Below, piece by piece: positions 25,718 to 38,271 of a stretch of DNA of 64,000 nt. The translations under genes and the position numbers were made by a program. Below the pieces are notes generated by a model. The model saw only the letters and a list, made by a program, of their open reading frames with translations, had not been told where the DNA came from and made no database searches. This DNA is from Roseateles sp. (GTDB lineage Bacteria; Pseudomonadota; Gammaproteobacteria; Burkholderiales; Burkholderiaceae_C): NCBI RefSeq assembly GCF_019237615.1, contig NZ_JAFAGT010000053.1, positions 17,949-81,948 on the forward strand. Direction: 5' to 3'. Position 1 is the first letter of the stretch. The number at the start of each line of letters is the position of its first letter.

Positions 25718-25742
25718 GACGATGAACTCAGGGCAGGAAAAC

Positions 25743-26729
25743 TCAATCGGTGAAGGCAGCAGCGGCCCGGCTGAGCCGGTCCCGGACGCCGTCCCAGGCC
25801 GGGTCGCGCGGAGGCGCCTCGACCCAGATCTCGCGGGCGCCGGCCGCATCCAGGGCCCGCAGCACCGCAAACAACTCGTGGGCCGCCGCCGCCGGGTCGG
25901 CCGGCAGGGCCTGCCAGCGCCACGCCGGCAACTGGGCGCGTGAATATACCGCCACCCCTTCCAGGCTTCCGCTGGCGGCCGCCGTGGCAAAACGTAAAGC
26001 CAGGTGTTCGGCATCCAGCAGGCGCACGCGGGCGCTGGGTGCGTAATGGGCGGCCAGCGTGCCCGAGGCCTTGGGCGCGGCGGCGTCCGGCTCCGCCAGC
26101 GTCTCGCCCAGCACGGCCTCGATGCCTGTGCGGCCGATCAACCCCGGACGCAGCAACGCCGGTCGAGCGCGGCTGCAGTCCACGATGCTGGACTCTATGC
26201 CCACCTCGCAGGCGCCGCCGTCCAGCACCATCAGCCCCGGGCCGAATTCCTCGACGACATGGCGCGCCAGCGTCGGGCTGACGCGACCGAAACGGTTGGC
26301 GCTGGGCGCGGCCACGCCGGCCACCCCCAAGCCGCGCGCCGCGGCCAGCACGGCGCGGGCCACCGGGTGGGCCGGCGCGCGCAGCGCCACCGTCACGTGC
26401 CCCCCGGCCGCGGCCTCGGCCATGCCGGGTCTGCGCGGCACAATGACGGTCAACGGGCCGGGCCAGAAGGCGTCCATCAACCGGCGGGCCGCGGCGGGCA
26501 GGTGGTCGGCAAAGGGTTCCGCGCCGGCCGTGTCCAGCACATGGACGATCAGCGGGTGGTCGCTGGGCCGGCCCTTGGCGGCAAAGATCTTCGCGACGGC
26601 CTCGTCGCGATCGGCGCGGGCCGCCAGGCCGTAGACCGTCTCGGTCGGCAGGCCCAGCAGTTCGCCATCCGCCAGACGCCGTGCGGCGGCCTGGATGGCG
26701 GCAGGATCGTTGCCCGGCAGCAGCAGCAT
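25743..26729 (-). CDS. sua5: Threonylcarbamoyl-AMP synthase (Sua5 type)
   Basis: The 328-residue protein has the YrdC domain (1-200): GLPTETVYGLA, KGRPSDHPL with Lys52 and Arg54, AAPSANRFGRVSPT and ESSIVD. A separate Sua5 C-terminal domain (about 220-328) makes it the long Sua5 form rather than TsaC. It makes threonylcarbamoyl-adenylate for the t6A base at position 37 of ANN-decoding tRNAs. Its start overlaps the purK stop (ATGA on the minus strand), so it is the last gene of a purE-purK-sua5 operon. Confidence 0.93.
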   Translation of the reverse strand: MLLLPGNDPAAIQAAARRLADGELLGLPTETVYGLAARADRDEAVAKIFAAKGRPSDHPLIVHVLDTAGAEPFADHLPAAARRLMDAFWPGPLTVIVPRRPGMAEAAAGGHVTVALRAPAHPVARAVLAAARGLGVAGVAAPSANRFGRVSPTLARHVVEEFGPGLMVLDGGACEVGIESSIVDCSRARPALLRPGLIGRTGIEAVLGETLAEPDAAAPKASGTLAAHYAPSARVRLLDAEHLALRFATAAASGSLEGVAVYSRAQLPAWRWQALPADPAAAAHELFAVLRALDAAGAREIWVEAPPRDPAWDGVRDRLSRAAAAFTD

Positions 26730-27916
26730 CAGAAATCGGCGGGCAGGCCCAGCAGGGCGGCAGCCTCGGCGGCGACCGCGTGCGCGGCCTGCGGCGTGGC
26801 CGCCGTGACGTTCAGGTGCCCCATCTTGCGGCCGTGGCGCGCCTCGGCCTTGCCGTACAGGTGCAGATGGGTACCGGGCAGGGCCAGCACGCGGTCCCAG
26901 GCCGGCGGCGTCGGGCCCCCATCACCGGAGAACCACAGATCGCCCAGCAGGTTCAGCATGACGCTGGCCGAATGCTGACGCGGCTCGGGCAGCGGCAGGC
27001 CGGCCAGCGCCCGCACCTGCAGCTCGAACTGCGACACGTCGGCGCCGTTCATGGTCCAGTGGCCGGAGTTGTGCGGGCGCGGCGCCATCTCGTTGACAAC
27101 GAGGCGGCCGTCATCCAGCCAGAAGAACTCGACGCACAGCACGCCGACATAGGCCAGCGCGTCGGCCACCTGGCGGGCGGCGGCGATGGCCTGCTGCGCC
27201 ACCGCGGCCGGCACGTCCGGCGCCGGCACCTCGGTGACGGCCAGGATGCCGCCGCGGTGCAAGTTCTGCTGCACGGGGTAGTTGACGAGTTGTCCGTCCG
27301 CGCCGCGCGCGACCAGCACGCTCAACTCGACCTTCAGCGGCAGCATCTGCTCCAGCACGCAGGGCACGCGCTTCAGGTCCGCCCAGGCGGCGGCCAGCTC
27401 GGCGGTGCTGGACACCCGCACCTGGCCTTTGCCGTCGTAGCCCATGCGGCTGGTCTTCAGGATGCCGGGCAGCAGCGCCGGGTCCGCGGCGGCCAGCTCG
27501 ATGTCGTTGGTGATGACGGCATGCGGCGCGCAGGCCACGCCGGCCGCCTTGAAATGCGCCTTCTCGACCGCCCGGTCCTGGCAGACGGCCACGGCCGCGG
27601 CGGCGGGCGCGACGACGCGCATGCCGGCCAGCGTCTCCAGCGCCAGCGCCGGCACGTTCTCGAACTCGGTCGTGATCGCATCGCAGTCGCGCGCGAGCCG
27701 GGCGAGGCCCAGGGAGTCCAGGTAGTCGGCCTTGATGTGCACCTCGGCCACCGAGCCGGCCGGACTGACGGCGTCCGGGTCCAGCACGACGCAGCGATAG
27801 CCCAGCGCCTGGGCGGCGTGAACGAACATGCGGCCCAGCTGGCCGCCGCCCAGGACGCCCAGCGTTGCTTGGCGGGACTCGCCGAGGGTGGCGGCGCCCG
27901 GGAGCAGGGCCGGCAT
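26729..27916 (-). CDS. purK: N5-carboxyaminoimidazole ribonucleotide synthase
   Basis: The 395-residue ATP-grasp enzyme shows LGVLGGGQLGRM, TTEFENVP, LKTSRMGYDGKGQ, CVEFFW and EMAPRPHNSGHWTM. It carboxylates AIR with bicarbonate and ATP in de novo purine synthesis, supplying PurE. Start and stop codons overlap those of its neighbours by single bases (ATGA), so translation is coupled with purE upstream and sua5 downstream. Confidence 0.95.
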   Translation of the reverse strand: MPALLPGAATLGESRQATLGVLGGGQLGRMFVHAAQALGYRCVVLDPDAVSPAGSVAEVHIKADYLDSLGLARLARDCDAITTEFENVPALALETLAGMRVVAPAAAAVAVCQDRAVEKAHFKAAGVACAPHAVITNDIELAAADPALLPGILKTSRMGYDGKGQVRVSSTAELAAAWADLKRVPCVLEQMLPLKVELSVLVARGADGQLVNYPVQQNLHRGGILAVTEVPAPDVPAAVAQQAIAAARQVADALAYVGVLCVEFFWLDDGRLVVNEMAPRPHNSGHWTMNGADVSQFELQVRALAGLPLPEPRQHSASVMLNLLGDLWFSGDGGPTPPAWDRVLALPGTHLHLYGKAEARHGRKMGHLNVTAATPQAAHAVAAEAAALLGLPADF

Positions 27917-28431
27917 CAGCGCAGCTCCTCGCTCATGGCCCGGGCGGCGGCCGTCTGCCTGGCGCGGAAGGCGTTCAGCCGATCCAGCAGTGCCGCGTCA
28001 CCCGTGGCCAGCATCGCGACGGCGAACAGCGCCGCGTTGGCCGCGCCAGCGTTGCCGATGGCGAAGGTCGCGACCGGGATGCCCTTGGGCATCTGCACGA
28101 TGGAGTGCAGCGAATCGACGCCCTGCAAGTGGCGGCTGGCGACCGGAACACCCAGCACCGGCACCGTCGTCTTGGCGGCCAGCATGCCCGGCAGGTGGGC
28201 CGCGCCGCCGGCGCCGGCGATGATGGCCTTCAGCCCCCGGTCGGCGGCGGCCTCGGCATAGGCGAACATCTCGTCCGGCATGCGATGGGCCGACACGACC
28301 CGCGCCTCGAAGGGGACACTGAACTCGGTCAGAATCTCGGCCGCCTGCTTCATCGTCTCCCAGTCGCTGCTGGAGCCCATGACGATGCCGATGACGGCGT
28401 CCGGGATCAAAGGGGCTGACGACGTAGACAA
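27916..28431 (-). CDS. purE: N5-carboxyaminoimidazole ribonucleotide mutase
   Basis: The 171-residue class I PurE has [52 protein letters not shown] and [13 protein letters not shown]. It moves the carboxyl group of N5-CAIR to give CAIR. It is the first gene of purE-purK-sua5 on the minus strand and divergent from cnoX (63 nt between). In related genomes purC usually sits directly upstream; here it is about 3.5 kb away. Confidence 0.95.
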   Translation of the reverse strand: MSTSSAPLIPDAVIGIVMGSSSDWETMKQAAEILTEFSVPFEARVVSAHRMPDEMFAYAEAAADRGLKAIIAGAGGAAHLPGMLAAKTTVPVLGVPVASRHLQGVDSLHSIVQMPKGIPVATFAIGNAGAANAALFAVAMLATGDAALLDRLNAFRARQTAAARAMSEELR

Positions 28432-28494
28432 AGCGCGCTCCGAGGCTCAGAAAAGCCTTGAATTGTAGGTGGCGCCCCTCACACTCCCCTGGCC

Positions 28495-29439
28495 ATGATC
28501 GACATCACCCTCCAGAACTTCGAAGCCGAACTGATCACCGCCTCCCAGCAGCAGCCCGTGCTGCTGGACATCTGGGCGCCCTGGTGCGGCCCCTGCCGCA
28601 CGCTGGGGCCCCTGCTGGAGAAGCTGGAGACGGCCTACGCCGGCCGCTTCACGCTGGCCAAGCTCAACAGCGACGAGGTGCCCGAGATCGCCACGCAGCT
28701 GAGCCAGATGTTCGGCGTGCGCTCCATTCCCTTCTGCGTGATGTTCGTCGACGGCCAGCCGGTGGACGGCTTTGTCGGCGCGCTGCCGGAGGCGCAGATC
28801 CGCGAGTTCCTGGACAAGCATGTGCCGCCGGGCGAGCAGCTCGAGGCGGAGGCCGACCTGGCCGACGCCCAGGACCTGATGGCCGATGGCGACCTGGAGG
28901 CCGCCCTGGGCAAGCTCGCCCATGCCGTGCAGACCGACCCGGGCAACGACGCCGCCCGCTTCGACTATGTGAAGGCCCTGCTGGAGCTGGGCCTGGTGGA
29001 CGACGCGCGCACCGCCTTCGCGCCCGTGGCCGCCAAGGCGGCCGACACGCTGACGCCATCGCCCCGACTGGCCGCGCTGGCCACCTGGCTGACGGCCTTC
29101 GAGGCGGCCGGCGACCCCGCTTCGCTGCAGGAGGCCATCGCCGCCAACAAGCGCGACTTCGACGCCCGCTTCGCGCTGGCGCAGCACCATCTCGCCCAGC
29201 AGCGCTTCACCGAGGCCATGGACGAGTTGCTGGAAATCATCATGCGCGACAAGGCTTGGAACGGCGAAGCCGCGCGCAAGACCTATGTCGCCATCCTGGA
29301 GCTGCTGACCAAGCCGGCCCCCAAGCCCGCGGCCGAGGCCAAGAGCGGCACGCTGGAGCTGGCCGGCAAGGCGGCCGTCGTGCAGAGTGACCCGCTGCTG
29401 GACCAGTACCGCCGCAAGTTGTCGATGGCGCTGTTCTGA
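28495..29439 (+). CDS. cnoX: Thioredoxin-TPR co-chaperone (CnoX/YbbN)
   Basis: The 314-residue protein has an N-terminal thioredoxin domain (1-108) with the full active site WCGPC (30-34) and a TPR-like helical C-terminus (about 120-290). This is the layout of YbbN/CnoX, which holds oxidised proteins and delivers them to GroEL or DnaK. E. coli CnoX lacks the CxxC redox pair, whereas this one keeps both Cys, so redox activity is possible. It ends 7 nt from the convergent kinase gene. Confidence 0.9.
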   Translation: MIDITLQNFEAELITASQQQPVLLDIWAPWCGPCRTLGPLLEKLETAYAGRFTLAKLNSDEVPEIATQLSQMFGVRSIPFCVMFVDGQPVDGFVGALPEAQIREFLDKHVPPGEQLEAEADLADAQDLMADGDLEAALGKLAHAVQTDPGNDAARFDYVKALLELGLVDDARTAFAPVAAKAADTLTPSPRLAALATWLTAFEAAGDPASLQEAIAANKRDFDARFALAQHHLAQQRFTEAMDELLEIIMRDKAWNGEAARKTYVAILELLTKPAPKPAAEAKSGTLELAGKAAVVQSDPLLDQYRRKLSMALF

Positions 29440-29446
29440 CGCCCGC

Positions 29447-31006
29447 TCAGGGCAGGCTGCCGTTGCGGCTGCTGCGGATCTCGCGCAGCTTCACGCAGTC
29501 GGGGTCGTTCTGGTAGGCCGGCTTCTCGCACTGCCGGTCTATGCACCAGGCACGGGCCAGCAACACCCGACCGCCGCAGGCCTCGCTGGCCGTCTTGGGT
29601 TCCCCTGTCGACGCAGGCGCCGCCGAGGCCGCCGGCTCGGACGAGACCGGGTCGGCGCTACGCGGGATGGGACGGTAATCACCCATCTTTTCGGTGATGA
29701 CGGGCCTGGTCGCCGCGTCACGACGCGCTGGTTTGGCGGGCGTGCTCACGGGTGTTGAGGCGGGCGCCGATGCGGGCGCGCTGGCCGCAGGCCGGGGCTG
29801 CGCCACGGACACGACGGCCGACGCGGCCGGCTCGGCAGGCGCAGCCTCGGGCCGACCGCCGCGCAGCTGCATGACGAAGAGGCCCAGTAGCAACAGCGCC
29901 GCGCCGCCGCCGCCCGCCACCGCCAGTCCTTGCCGGGCGCGCCGCCGGGGGGCCGGCGCGGCGGCCGCAAGCGGCATGGCGTCGGTGGCGTCCAGCTGCG
30001 ACGGCAGGCCTTGCACGGTGTCGGCGAATTCGAGATCCAGCGACGCGGCGTGCTCCGGCGCCGGCGCCGGCGCCCGAGCGGCGCGCGGCGGTGCGGGCTG
30101 GGCAGCTGGCACGCCGGCATGGCCGTCGAGCACCTCCCGCCAGGCGGCCACGCTCTGCGGCCGCTGGTGGGGCGGCACGCGCAGCGCCCAGTCCAGGCCG
30201 GCCAGCAAACGCGGCGAATAGCCCGCCACGGCCAGCGGTGCGAGTTCGTCGCCCATCGCGCGGGCCGTGGCCGGCGGCGGCGGCCGGCCGGTCAGCAGCT
30301 CATGCATGGCCGCGGCCAGCGAGTAGAAGTCGGTCCAGGGGCCCTGGCGCAGCGTGGCGGCCTCGGCGTACTGCTCGATAGGCGCAAAGCTGGGCTTGAG
30401 GATGGCCGTGAAGACCTGGGTGCGGTCGCCGATGGCCATGCGGGCGGCGCCGAAGTCCAGCAGGACGGGCGGGCCGCCGTCGGCAGGCAGGAAGATGTTG
30501 TCGGGCGCGACGTCGCGGTGCCAGACGTGCTGTGCATGCAGGGTCTCCAGGCCGCCGAGGACGGCGTCGAAGATGCGCCTGAGCCAGGCTTCGGGCGGCG
30601 GCGTCGGGCGTGCCTTGCGCGCCTCGCGCAGGTTCTGGCCCACCAGCCGCGGCATGGCCATGTAGGCGGTGCCGTTGGCCTCCCAGAAGCGGTAGACCTT
30701 GAGCAGTGACGGGTGATCGAAGCGGGCCAGCAGCCTGGCTTCGTTGACGAAGCTGCGCCGGCCGAGCTCGAAGGTCTCCTTCATGGACACCGAGCGCACC
30801 GACACCTGGGAGCGCCCATCGCGCGAGGCGAACTGGCTGGGCATGTACTCCTTGATCGCGACCTCGCGCTCCAGGGCATGGTCGCGCGCCAGATAGACGA
30901 TGCCGAAACCGCCCACGCCCAGCGTGCCGAGGATCTCCAGCTCGCCAAAGCGGGTACCCGCGGGCAAGGCGTGGATGGCTGCGGCGTCGCAGGCGTCGGC
31001 GGTCAT
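29447..31006 (-). CDS. Membrane serine/threonine protein kinase
   Basis: The 519-residue protein has a Hanks-type kinase domain (20-290): glycine loop GTLGVGGFGIVY, Lys52, catalytic HRDVAPDN with Asp165, and DFG from Asp184. A Pro/Ala-rich linker leads to one membrane helix (about 360-381) and an Ala/Pro/Ser-rich outer part ending in a small Cys-containing motif (SEACGGRVLLARAWCIDRQC, then DPDC). The outer part may be a sensor or be stabilised by disulfides. HRDVAP replaces the more common HRDLKP, a variant found in many bacterial kinases. It sits in a stretch that interrupts the purine genes. Confidence 0.88.
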   Translation of the reverse strand: MTADACDAAAIHALPAGTRFGELEILGTLGVGGFGIVYLARDHALEREVAIKEYMPSQFASRDGRSQVSVRSVSMKETFELGRRSFVNEARLLARFDHPSLLKVYRFWEANGTAYMAMPRLVGQNLREARKARPTPPPEAWLRRIFDAVLGGLETLHAQHVWHRDVAPDNIFLPADGGPPVLLDFGAARMAIGDRTQVFTAILKPSFAPIEQYAEAATLRQGPWTDFYSLAAAMHELLTGRPPPPATARAMGDELAPLAVAGYSPRLLAGLDWALRVPPHQRPQSVAAWREVLDGHAGVPAAQPAPPRAARAPAPAPEHAASLDLEFADTVQGLPSQLDATDAMPLAAAAPAPRRRARQGLAVAGGGGAALLLLGLFVMQLRGGRPEAAPAEPAASAVVSVAQPRPAASAPASAPASTPVSTPAKPARRDAATRPVITEKMGDYRPIPRSADPVSSEPAASAAPASTGEPKTASEACGGRVLLARAWCIDRQCEKPAYQNDPDCVKLREIRSSRNGSLP

Positions 31007-31060
31007 AGGCGGGCGAGGGTACCGTAGCCGGGGGGCATCGACGCCCCGGAAAAAGTCCGC

Positions 31061-31849
31061 TCAGTGTGGCGGACTGCCCAGTCCGGCCGAACTCAGCCTT
31101 CCGGCCCCGAGGCGGCGCCAGGCGGCGCACTCGTCGAGGTCGCAATGCGGCGAGTCCTCGGCCAGCACCTCCACGGCCGCCTGGTCGGCCAGCAGGCAGC
31201 CGCCGATGCGGGACGGGCCGGCAGCCACGGCCTCGGGCAGCTGTACCTCGTGCAACGCGGCGGCAGCCCTGAAATCACCCTGCACGGCCAGCAACTGGGC
31301 GCGCCGAGCCGCCGCCGACGTCGTCGAAATGGCCAATGGAGTCCACGCCCATCGGCGCGGCCGCGCCTCGCCGGGCTCGCCGTCCGGCGCCGCTTCGCGG
31401 ATTCGCAGCGCACGCGTCGGCACTGGTTGTAGAGCAGCGCTGCGAGGCCAACATCGTCACCGTGGGCACTGGCGGCGCGACGGCCCCCGGGCATACCAGG
31501 CCGGGGTGGCGACCTCGTCCCCGGCGAGATCCCAGGCCATGCCCAGGGCCGAGGCGACGCGACACGCGGCCGCGTTCGACGCCGCACTCGCGACGCCTGC
31601 GGCAGGGGCTGCCGGCGCGGCCAGCACGGCGGCGGCGTGGGCGTGGGCGACGAGGCACTCGATGTCTCGGTCGACCAAGGCCATCTGCGCCAGCCAGGCG
31701 TCACACAGGGTTTTCAGCGGGGCCAGACCGGCGGCCTGGGCCATCAGCTGAGCGCGACGCACAAGCTCGCGTGCGCCGCTGCCAAAGATGCTGAAGTAGG
31801 CCGTCGGGCCCTCGGCCAGGTGCAGCCAGGCGGCTGCGAAGCTTGACGC
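31061..31849 (-). pseudogene. Decayed TPR-like gene with several frameshifts
   Basis: No single frame is open across this 790-bp stretch, yet sensible protein runs in a chain of frames on the minus strand. One frame gives a helical stretch AAWLHLAEGPTAYFSIFGSG to LAGDEVATPAWYARG (about 31840-31490). A second frame gives AASAHGDDVGLAALLYNQ. The first frame then returns (TRALRIREAAPDGEPGEARP), a third gives MGVDSIGHFDDVGGGSA, and the first returns again with RRAQLLAVQGDFRAAAALHE to the stop at 31061. The first frame has a stop at 31850 and no start, so the front is missing too. The pattern suits a TPR sensor-type protein. Breaks fall near G or GC runs, so sequencing error is an alternative. Confidence 0.5.
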
Positions 31850-31871
31850 TCACTGGCGCACCCTTTGGCCT

Positions 31872-31911
31872 GCGGCCTTGCCGGGCCGACGACGCGGCCC
31901 GGCAAGGCCGC
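31872..31911 (-). other. 17-bp perfect stem-loop after purC
   Basis: Arms CGGCCTTGCCGGGCCG (31873-31888) and CGGCCCGGCAAGGCCG (31895-31910) are perfectly complementary around a 6-nt loop, with one further G-C pair outside. It starts immediately after the purC stop codon. No U-tract follows on either strand, so it is not a textbook terminator. It could be a Rho-assisted stop, an mRNA-end stabiliser or a dispersed repeat. Confidence 0.6.
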
Positions 31912-32811
31912 TCATGCGGTCAGCCGCTGCAGCGCTTCCTCGTATTTCTGCACCGTGTTGGCGATGACCTCGGCGGGCAGCGCCGGCGCGGGCGCGGTCT
32001 TGCCCCAGGGCTGGCCGTCTATGCGCACGGCCTCCAGCCAGTCACGCACAAACTGCTTGTCGTAGCTGGGCGGGTTGCTGCCCGGCGCATAGCTCTCGAC
32101 CGGCCAGTAGCGCGAGGAGTCGGGCGTCAGCACCTCGTCCATCAGCGTCAGCGTGCCGTCGTCGTCCAGGCCAAACTCGAACTTGGTGTCCGCGATGATG
32201 AGCCCACGGGTCAACGCGAAGTCGGCGGCGCGCTGGTAGAGCTGGATGGAGATGTCGCGCACGCGCGTGGCGAGGTCGGCGCCGATGATGGCTGCGGCCT
32301 GCTCGAACGAGATGTTCTCGTCGTGGTCGCCCATCTCGGCCTTGGTGGCCGGCGTGAAGATGGGGGTGGGCAGCTTGTCGGCATTGCGCAGGCCTGGAGG
32401 CAGCGCGACGCCGCAGACGCTCTGCGTCTTCTGGTACTCGGTCCAGCCGCTGCCGGCCAGGTAGCCGCGCACGACGGCCTCGATGGGCAGGGGCTTGAGG
32501 CGCTTGACCAGCATGGCGCGGTCGCGGATCTGCTCCCGCTCGGCCTCCGTCGCGACGGCAGACAGCGGGTCCTCGCCGGTCAGGTGGTTGGGGACGATGC
32601 CCTGCAGCTTGCCGAACCAGAACAGCGCCATCTTGGTCAGCAGCGCGCCCTTTCCCGGGATGGGCTCGCCCATGATGACGTCGAAGGCCGACAGGCGGTC
32701 GCTGGCGATCATCAGGATGCGGTCCGCGCCGACGGCGTAGTTCTCGCGCACCTTGCCGCGGCCGAGCAGCGGGAGGGAAGTCAGGCTGGATTCGTAGAGG
32801 GCTTGGGGCAT
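31912..32811 (-). CDS. purC: SAICAR synthetase
   Basis: The 299-residue protein begins [20 protein letters not shown] and shows [57 protein letters not shown] and [12 protein letters not shown]. It joins CAIR with aspartate using ATP in purine synthesis. ATG 32811 fits the family start; an in-frame GTG at 32835 would add eight residues. It is on the same strand as purE, purK, sua5 and fba but separated from each of its usual neighbours. A long stem-loop follows its stop. Confidence 0.94.
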   Translation of the reverse strand: MPQALYESSLTSLPLLGRGKVRENYAVGADRILMIASDRLSAFDVIMGEPIPGKGALLTKMALFWFGKLQGIVPNHLTGEDPLSAVATEAEREQIRDRAMLVKRLKPLPIEAVVRGYLAGSGWTEYQKTQSVCGVALPPGLRNADKLPTPIFTPATKAEMGDHDENISFEQAAAIIGADLATRVRDISIQLYQRAADFALTRGLIIADTKFEFGLDDDGTLTLMDEVLTPDSSRYWPVESYAPGSNPPSYDKQFVRDWLEAVRIDGQPWGKTAPAPALPAEVIANTVQKYEEALQRLTA

Positions 32812-33034
32812 GGCGACGGCGCTGGGATGGGACACGCAATTTTAGGTGCCGCCTGCGGGCCGAGAGCCGGGCCGCTCCCAAGCCAGCCCTGCGGGCCCTG
32901 GGGGGCTGGGGTCGGACACGACAGGCCCCGTGGGCTGGCCACACCCGTCGAAGAGCAGCAGTTGCCTCGGCTGCGCGGTCTGCAAGACCGGCCGGGCGCG
33001 TCGGCGTTCAGCGCGGCGCAGCCGGGCAAAGGTC

Positions 33035-33400
33035 TCACAAATAGCTGCGCACGCTGGCGGCGAAGCTGTACACGTCTATGGGCTTGCTGAGGTAGCCGTC
33101 GCAGCCGGCTGCGCGAAAGCGCTCCTCGTCACCCTGCATGGCGTAGGCCGTGAAGGCGACGACGGGCAGGTCGGCGAGGTCAGGCGTGGCCTTGATGGCG
33201 CGCACCAGGCTGAGGCCGTCGGCGCCGGGCAGCTGGATGTCGACCAGCGCGATGTCGGGCCGGCGGGCCCGCAGCCGCGCCCAGGCTTCGTCGACGTGCA
33301 GCGCGCGGTCGACGACGAAGCCGCCGACCTCCAGCACATACTGGGCCAGTTCGAGGTTGAGCTCGTTGTCGTCGACGACGAGGACGCGTTCACCCGGCAT
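33035..33400 (-). CDS. Single-domain response regulator (REC)
   Basis: The 121-residue protein is a complete receiver: VVDDNE, Asp54 in IALVDIQLPG, Thr in VVAFTAYAM and Lys in YLSKPIDV. It starts 2 nt after the hybrid kinase stop, with AGGGAG as ribosome site before ATG 33400, so the pair is an operon. It looks like a third receiver of the kinase that has become a separate gene, and should accept phosphate from it. No output domain is present. Confidence 0.9.
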   Translation of the reverse strand: MPGERVLVVDDNELNLELAQYVLEVGGFVVDRALHVDEAWARLRARRPDIALVDIQLPGADGLSLVRAIKATPDLADLPVVAFTAYAMQGDEERFRAAGCDGYLSKPIDVYSFAASVRSYL

Positions 33401-33402
33401 GT

Positions 33403-36537
<3,135 letters not shown>

Positions 36538-36639
36538 CCCACGCTCCCGGCCCCAGAAAACAAGGGGTTATGCCGGGCCATTGTGACCCCGGCGGCGGAG
36601 CGCGAACGTCCGTAAAGGTGGTGAATTGCCGCCCGACCG

Positions 36640-37065
36640 TCAGCGCGGCCCGAGCGCGTCGAAGCCGGCGTAACGCGCGGTGAACCGCGCATGGCCTTCG
36701 CGCTCGAAGGCAGTCGCGTCCCAATCGCCCGGTAGCAGGCAGGCGGCGAACTCGGCGCGGAAGCGGTAGACCCAGGCGGCGGCGGTCGCGCCGCCTGCGA
36801 GTCGCACGTCGACGCGCACGCGCTCGTATGCCTCGCCCTCGAAGGCATCGAGCCGCGCCCAGGCACGGGCGTCGACGTCCCGGTAGAGCCGGCCCGGCAC
36901 GACGCCGCCAGACGCGGGCCTCAGGCCTGGGTAGTCCTGTCCGCGCACCGGATGGCGAGCATGGCCGGCCAGCGAGGCGGGCTCGCTGGCGAATTCACGC
37001 CCGCAGACGCGGGCCATGATGTCGGCCCACATCAGCGAGCCGTAGGTGAAGCAGTGGTCGGTCAC
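36640..37065 (-). CDS. Gamma-glutamylcyclotransferase-like (GGCT/AIG2) protein
   Basis: The 141-residue protein has the fold's start motif FTYGSLM (substrate loop YGSL), [21 protein letters not shown] and a catalytic-type Glu in [11 protein letters not shown]. Members make 5-oxoproline from gamma-glutamyl amines or amino acids; the substrate here is unknown. The start is a GTG at 37065 that overlaps the fba stop (GTGA), so the gene is translated downstream of fba. Confidence 0.8.
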   Translation of the reverse strand: MTDHCFTYGSLMWADIMARVCGREFASEPASLAGHARHPVRGQDYPGLRPASGGVVPGRLYRDVDARAWARLDAFEGEAYERVRVDVRLAGGATAAAWVYRFRAEFAACLLPGDWDATAFEREGHARFTARYAGFDALGPR

Positions 37066-38126
37066 TGCACCTGCTGCGCCAGCTCGCCGCGCGCATACGC
37101 ACCGGCGATGTCGGCCAGCGTGCGTGCCTTGATCTTCGCGGCCTGGCCCTCGCAGCCGAACTCGAGGTAGCGCTGCTTGCAGACGGCCTTGGCGGCCTCG
37201 CGCGCCGGCTTGAGCCATTCGCGGGCGTCGAACTTGTCGGGGTTCTCGGCCAGGAACTTGCGCACCGCGCCCGTCATCGCCAGGCGGATGTCGGTGTCGA
37301 TGTTGATCTTGCGCACGCCATGCTTGATAGCCTCCTGGATCTCCTCGACCGGCACGCCGAAGGTCTCCTTCATCTTGCCGCCGTACTGGTTGATGACGGC
37401 CAGAAGCTCCTGCGGCACGCTGGACGAGCCGTGCATGACGAGGTGGGTGTTGGGGATGCGCGCGTGGATCTCCTTCACACGGGCAATGGCGAGGATGTCT
37501 CCGGTGGGCTTGCGGCTGAACTTGTAGGCGCCGTGGCTGGTGCCGATGGCGATGGCCAGCGCGTCCAGCTGCGTCGCCTTGACGAACTGGGCGGCCTCCT
37601 CGGGGTCGGTCAGCATCTGGGCGTGGCTGAGCTTGCCCTCGGCGCCGATGCCGTCCTCCTCGCCCGCGTCGCCGGTCTCCAGGTTGCCCAGGCAGCCCAG
37701 TTCGCCCTCCACGGTGACACCCACCTTGTGCGCCATCTCCACGACCTTGCGGGTCACGTCCATGTTGTAGTCAAACGAGGCCGGCGTCTTGCCGTCTTCC
37801 ATCAGCGAGCCGTCCATCATCACCGAGCCGAAGCCCAGGTCGATTGCGCCGGCGCAGACCTTGGGGCTGGTGCCATGGTCCTGGTGCATGACCAGCGGGA
37901 TGTGGGGGAAAGCCTCGCAGGCGGCCTGGATCAGGTGCTTGATGAAGGGCTCGCCGGCGTATTTGCGCGCGCCGGCCGAGGCCTGCAGGATGACCGGCGC
38001 GCCGACCTCGTCGGCCGCTGCCATGACGGCCTGCACCTGCTCCAGGTTGTTGACGTTGAAGGCTGGGATGCCGTAGCCGTTGTCAGCGGCATGGTCCAGC
38101 AGTTGACGCATGGAAACGAGAGGCAT
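37062..38126 (-). CDS. fba: Class II fructose-bisphosphate aldolase
   Basis: The 354-residue enzyme shows [20 protein letters not shown], the zinc-binding His pair region [10 protein letters not shown], a Glu in [29 protein letters not shown] and [17 protein letters not shown]. The length and motifs fit the Calvin-cycle-type subgroup common in beta-proteobacteria. It cleaves fructose-1,6-bisphosphate. In related genomes purC follows it; here the GGCT gene, hybrid kinase and REC gene come between. Confidence 0.95.
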   Translation of the reverse strand: MPLVSMRQLLDHAADNGYGIPAFNVNNLEQVQAVMAAADEVGAPVILQASAGARKYAGEPFIKHLIQAACEAFPHIPLVMHQDHGTSPKVCAGAIDLGFGSVMMDGSLMEDGKTPASFDYNMDVTRKVVEMAHKVGVTVEGELGCLGNLETGDAGEEDGIGAEGKLSHAQMLTDPEEAAQFVKATQLDALAIAIGTSHGAYKFSRKPTGDILAIARVKEIHARIPNTHLVMHGSSSVPQELLAVINQYGGKMKETFGVPVEEIQEAIKHGVRKINIDTDIRLAMTGAVRKFLAENPDKFDAREWLKPAREAAKAVCKQRYLEFGCEGQAAKIKARTLADIAGAYARGELAQQVQ

Positions 38127-38271
38127 GGGATGTCCCCGGTGAAGTTGAGAAATCTGGGCCGACTGCGACTGCCAACGTAGTTGGTAACCCCGTCGTAACT
38201 GATCGGGGATTCTATGGAGTCGGTAGCACCCCCACCCCCCGTGGTTGAAGTAGTCAGCACAATGCGTGGTC

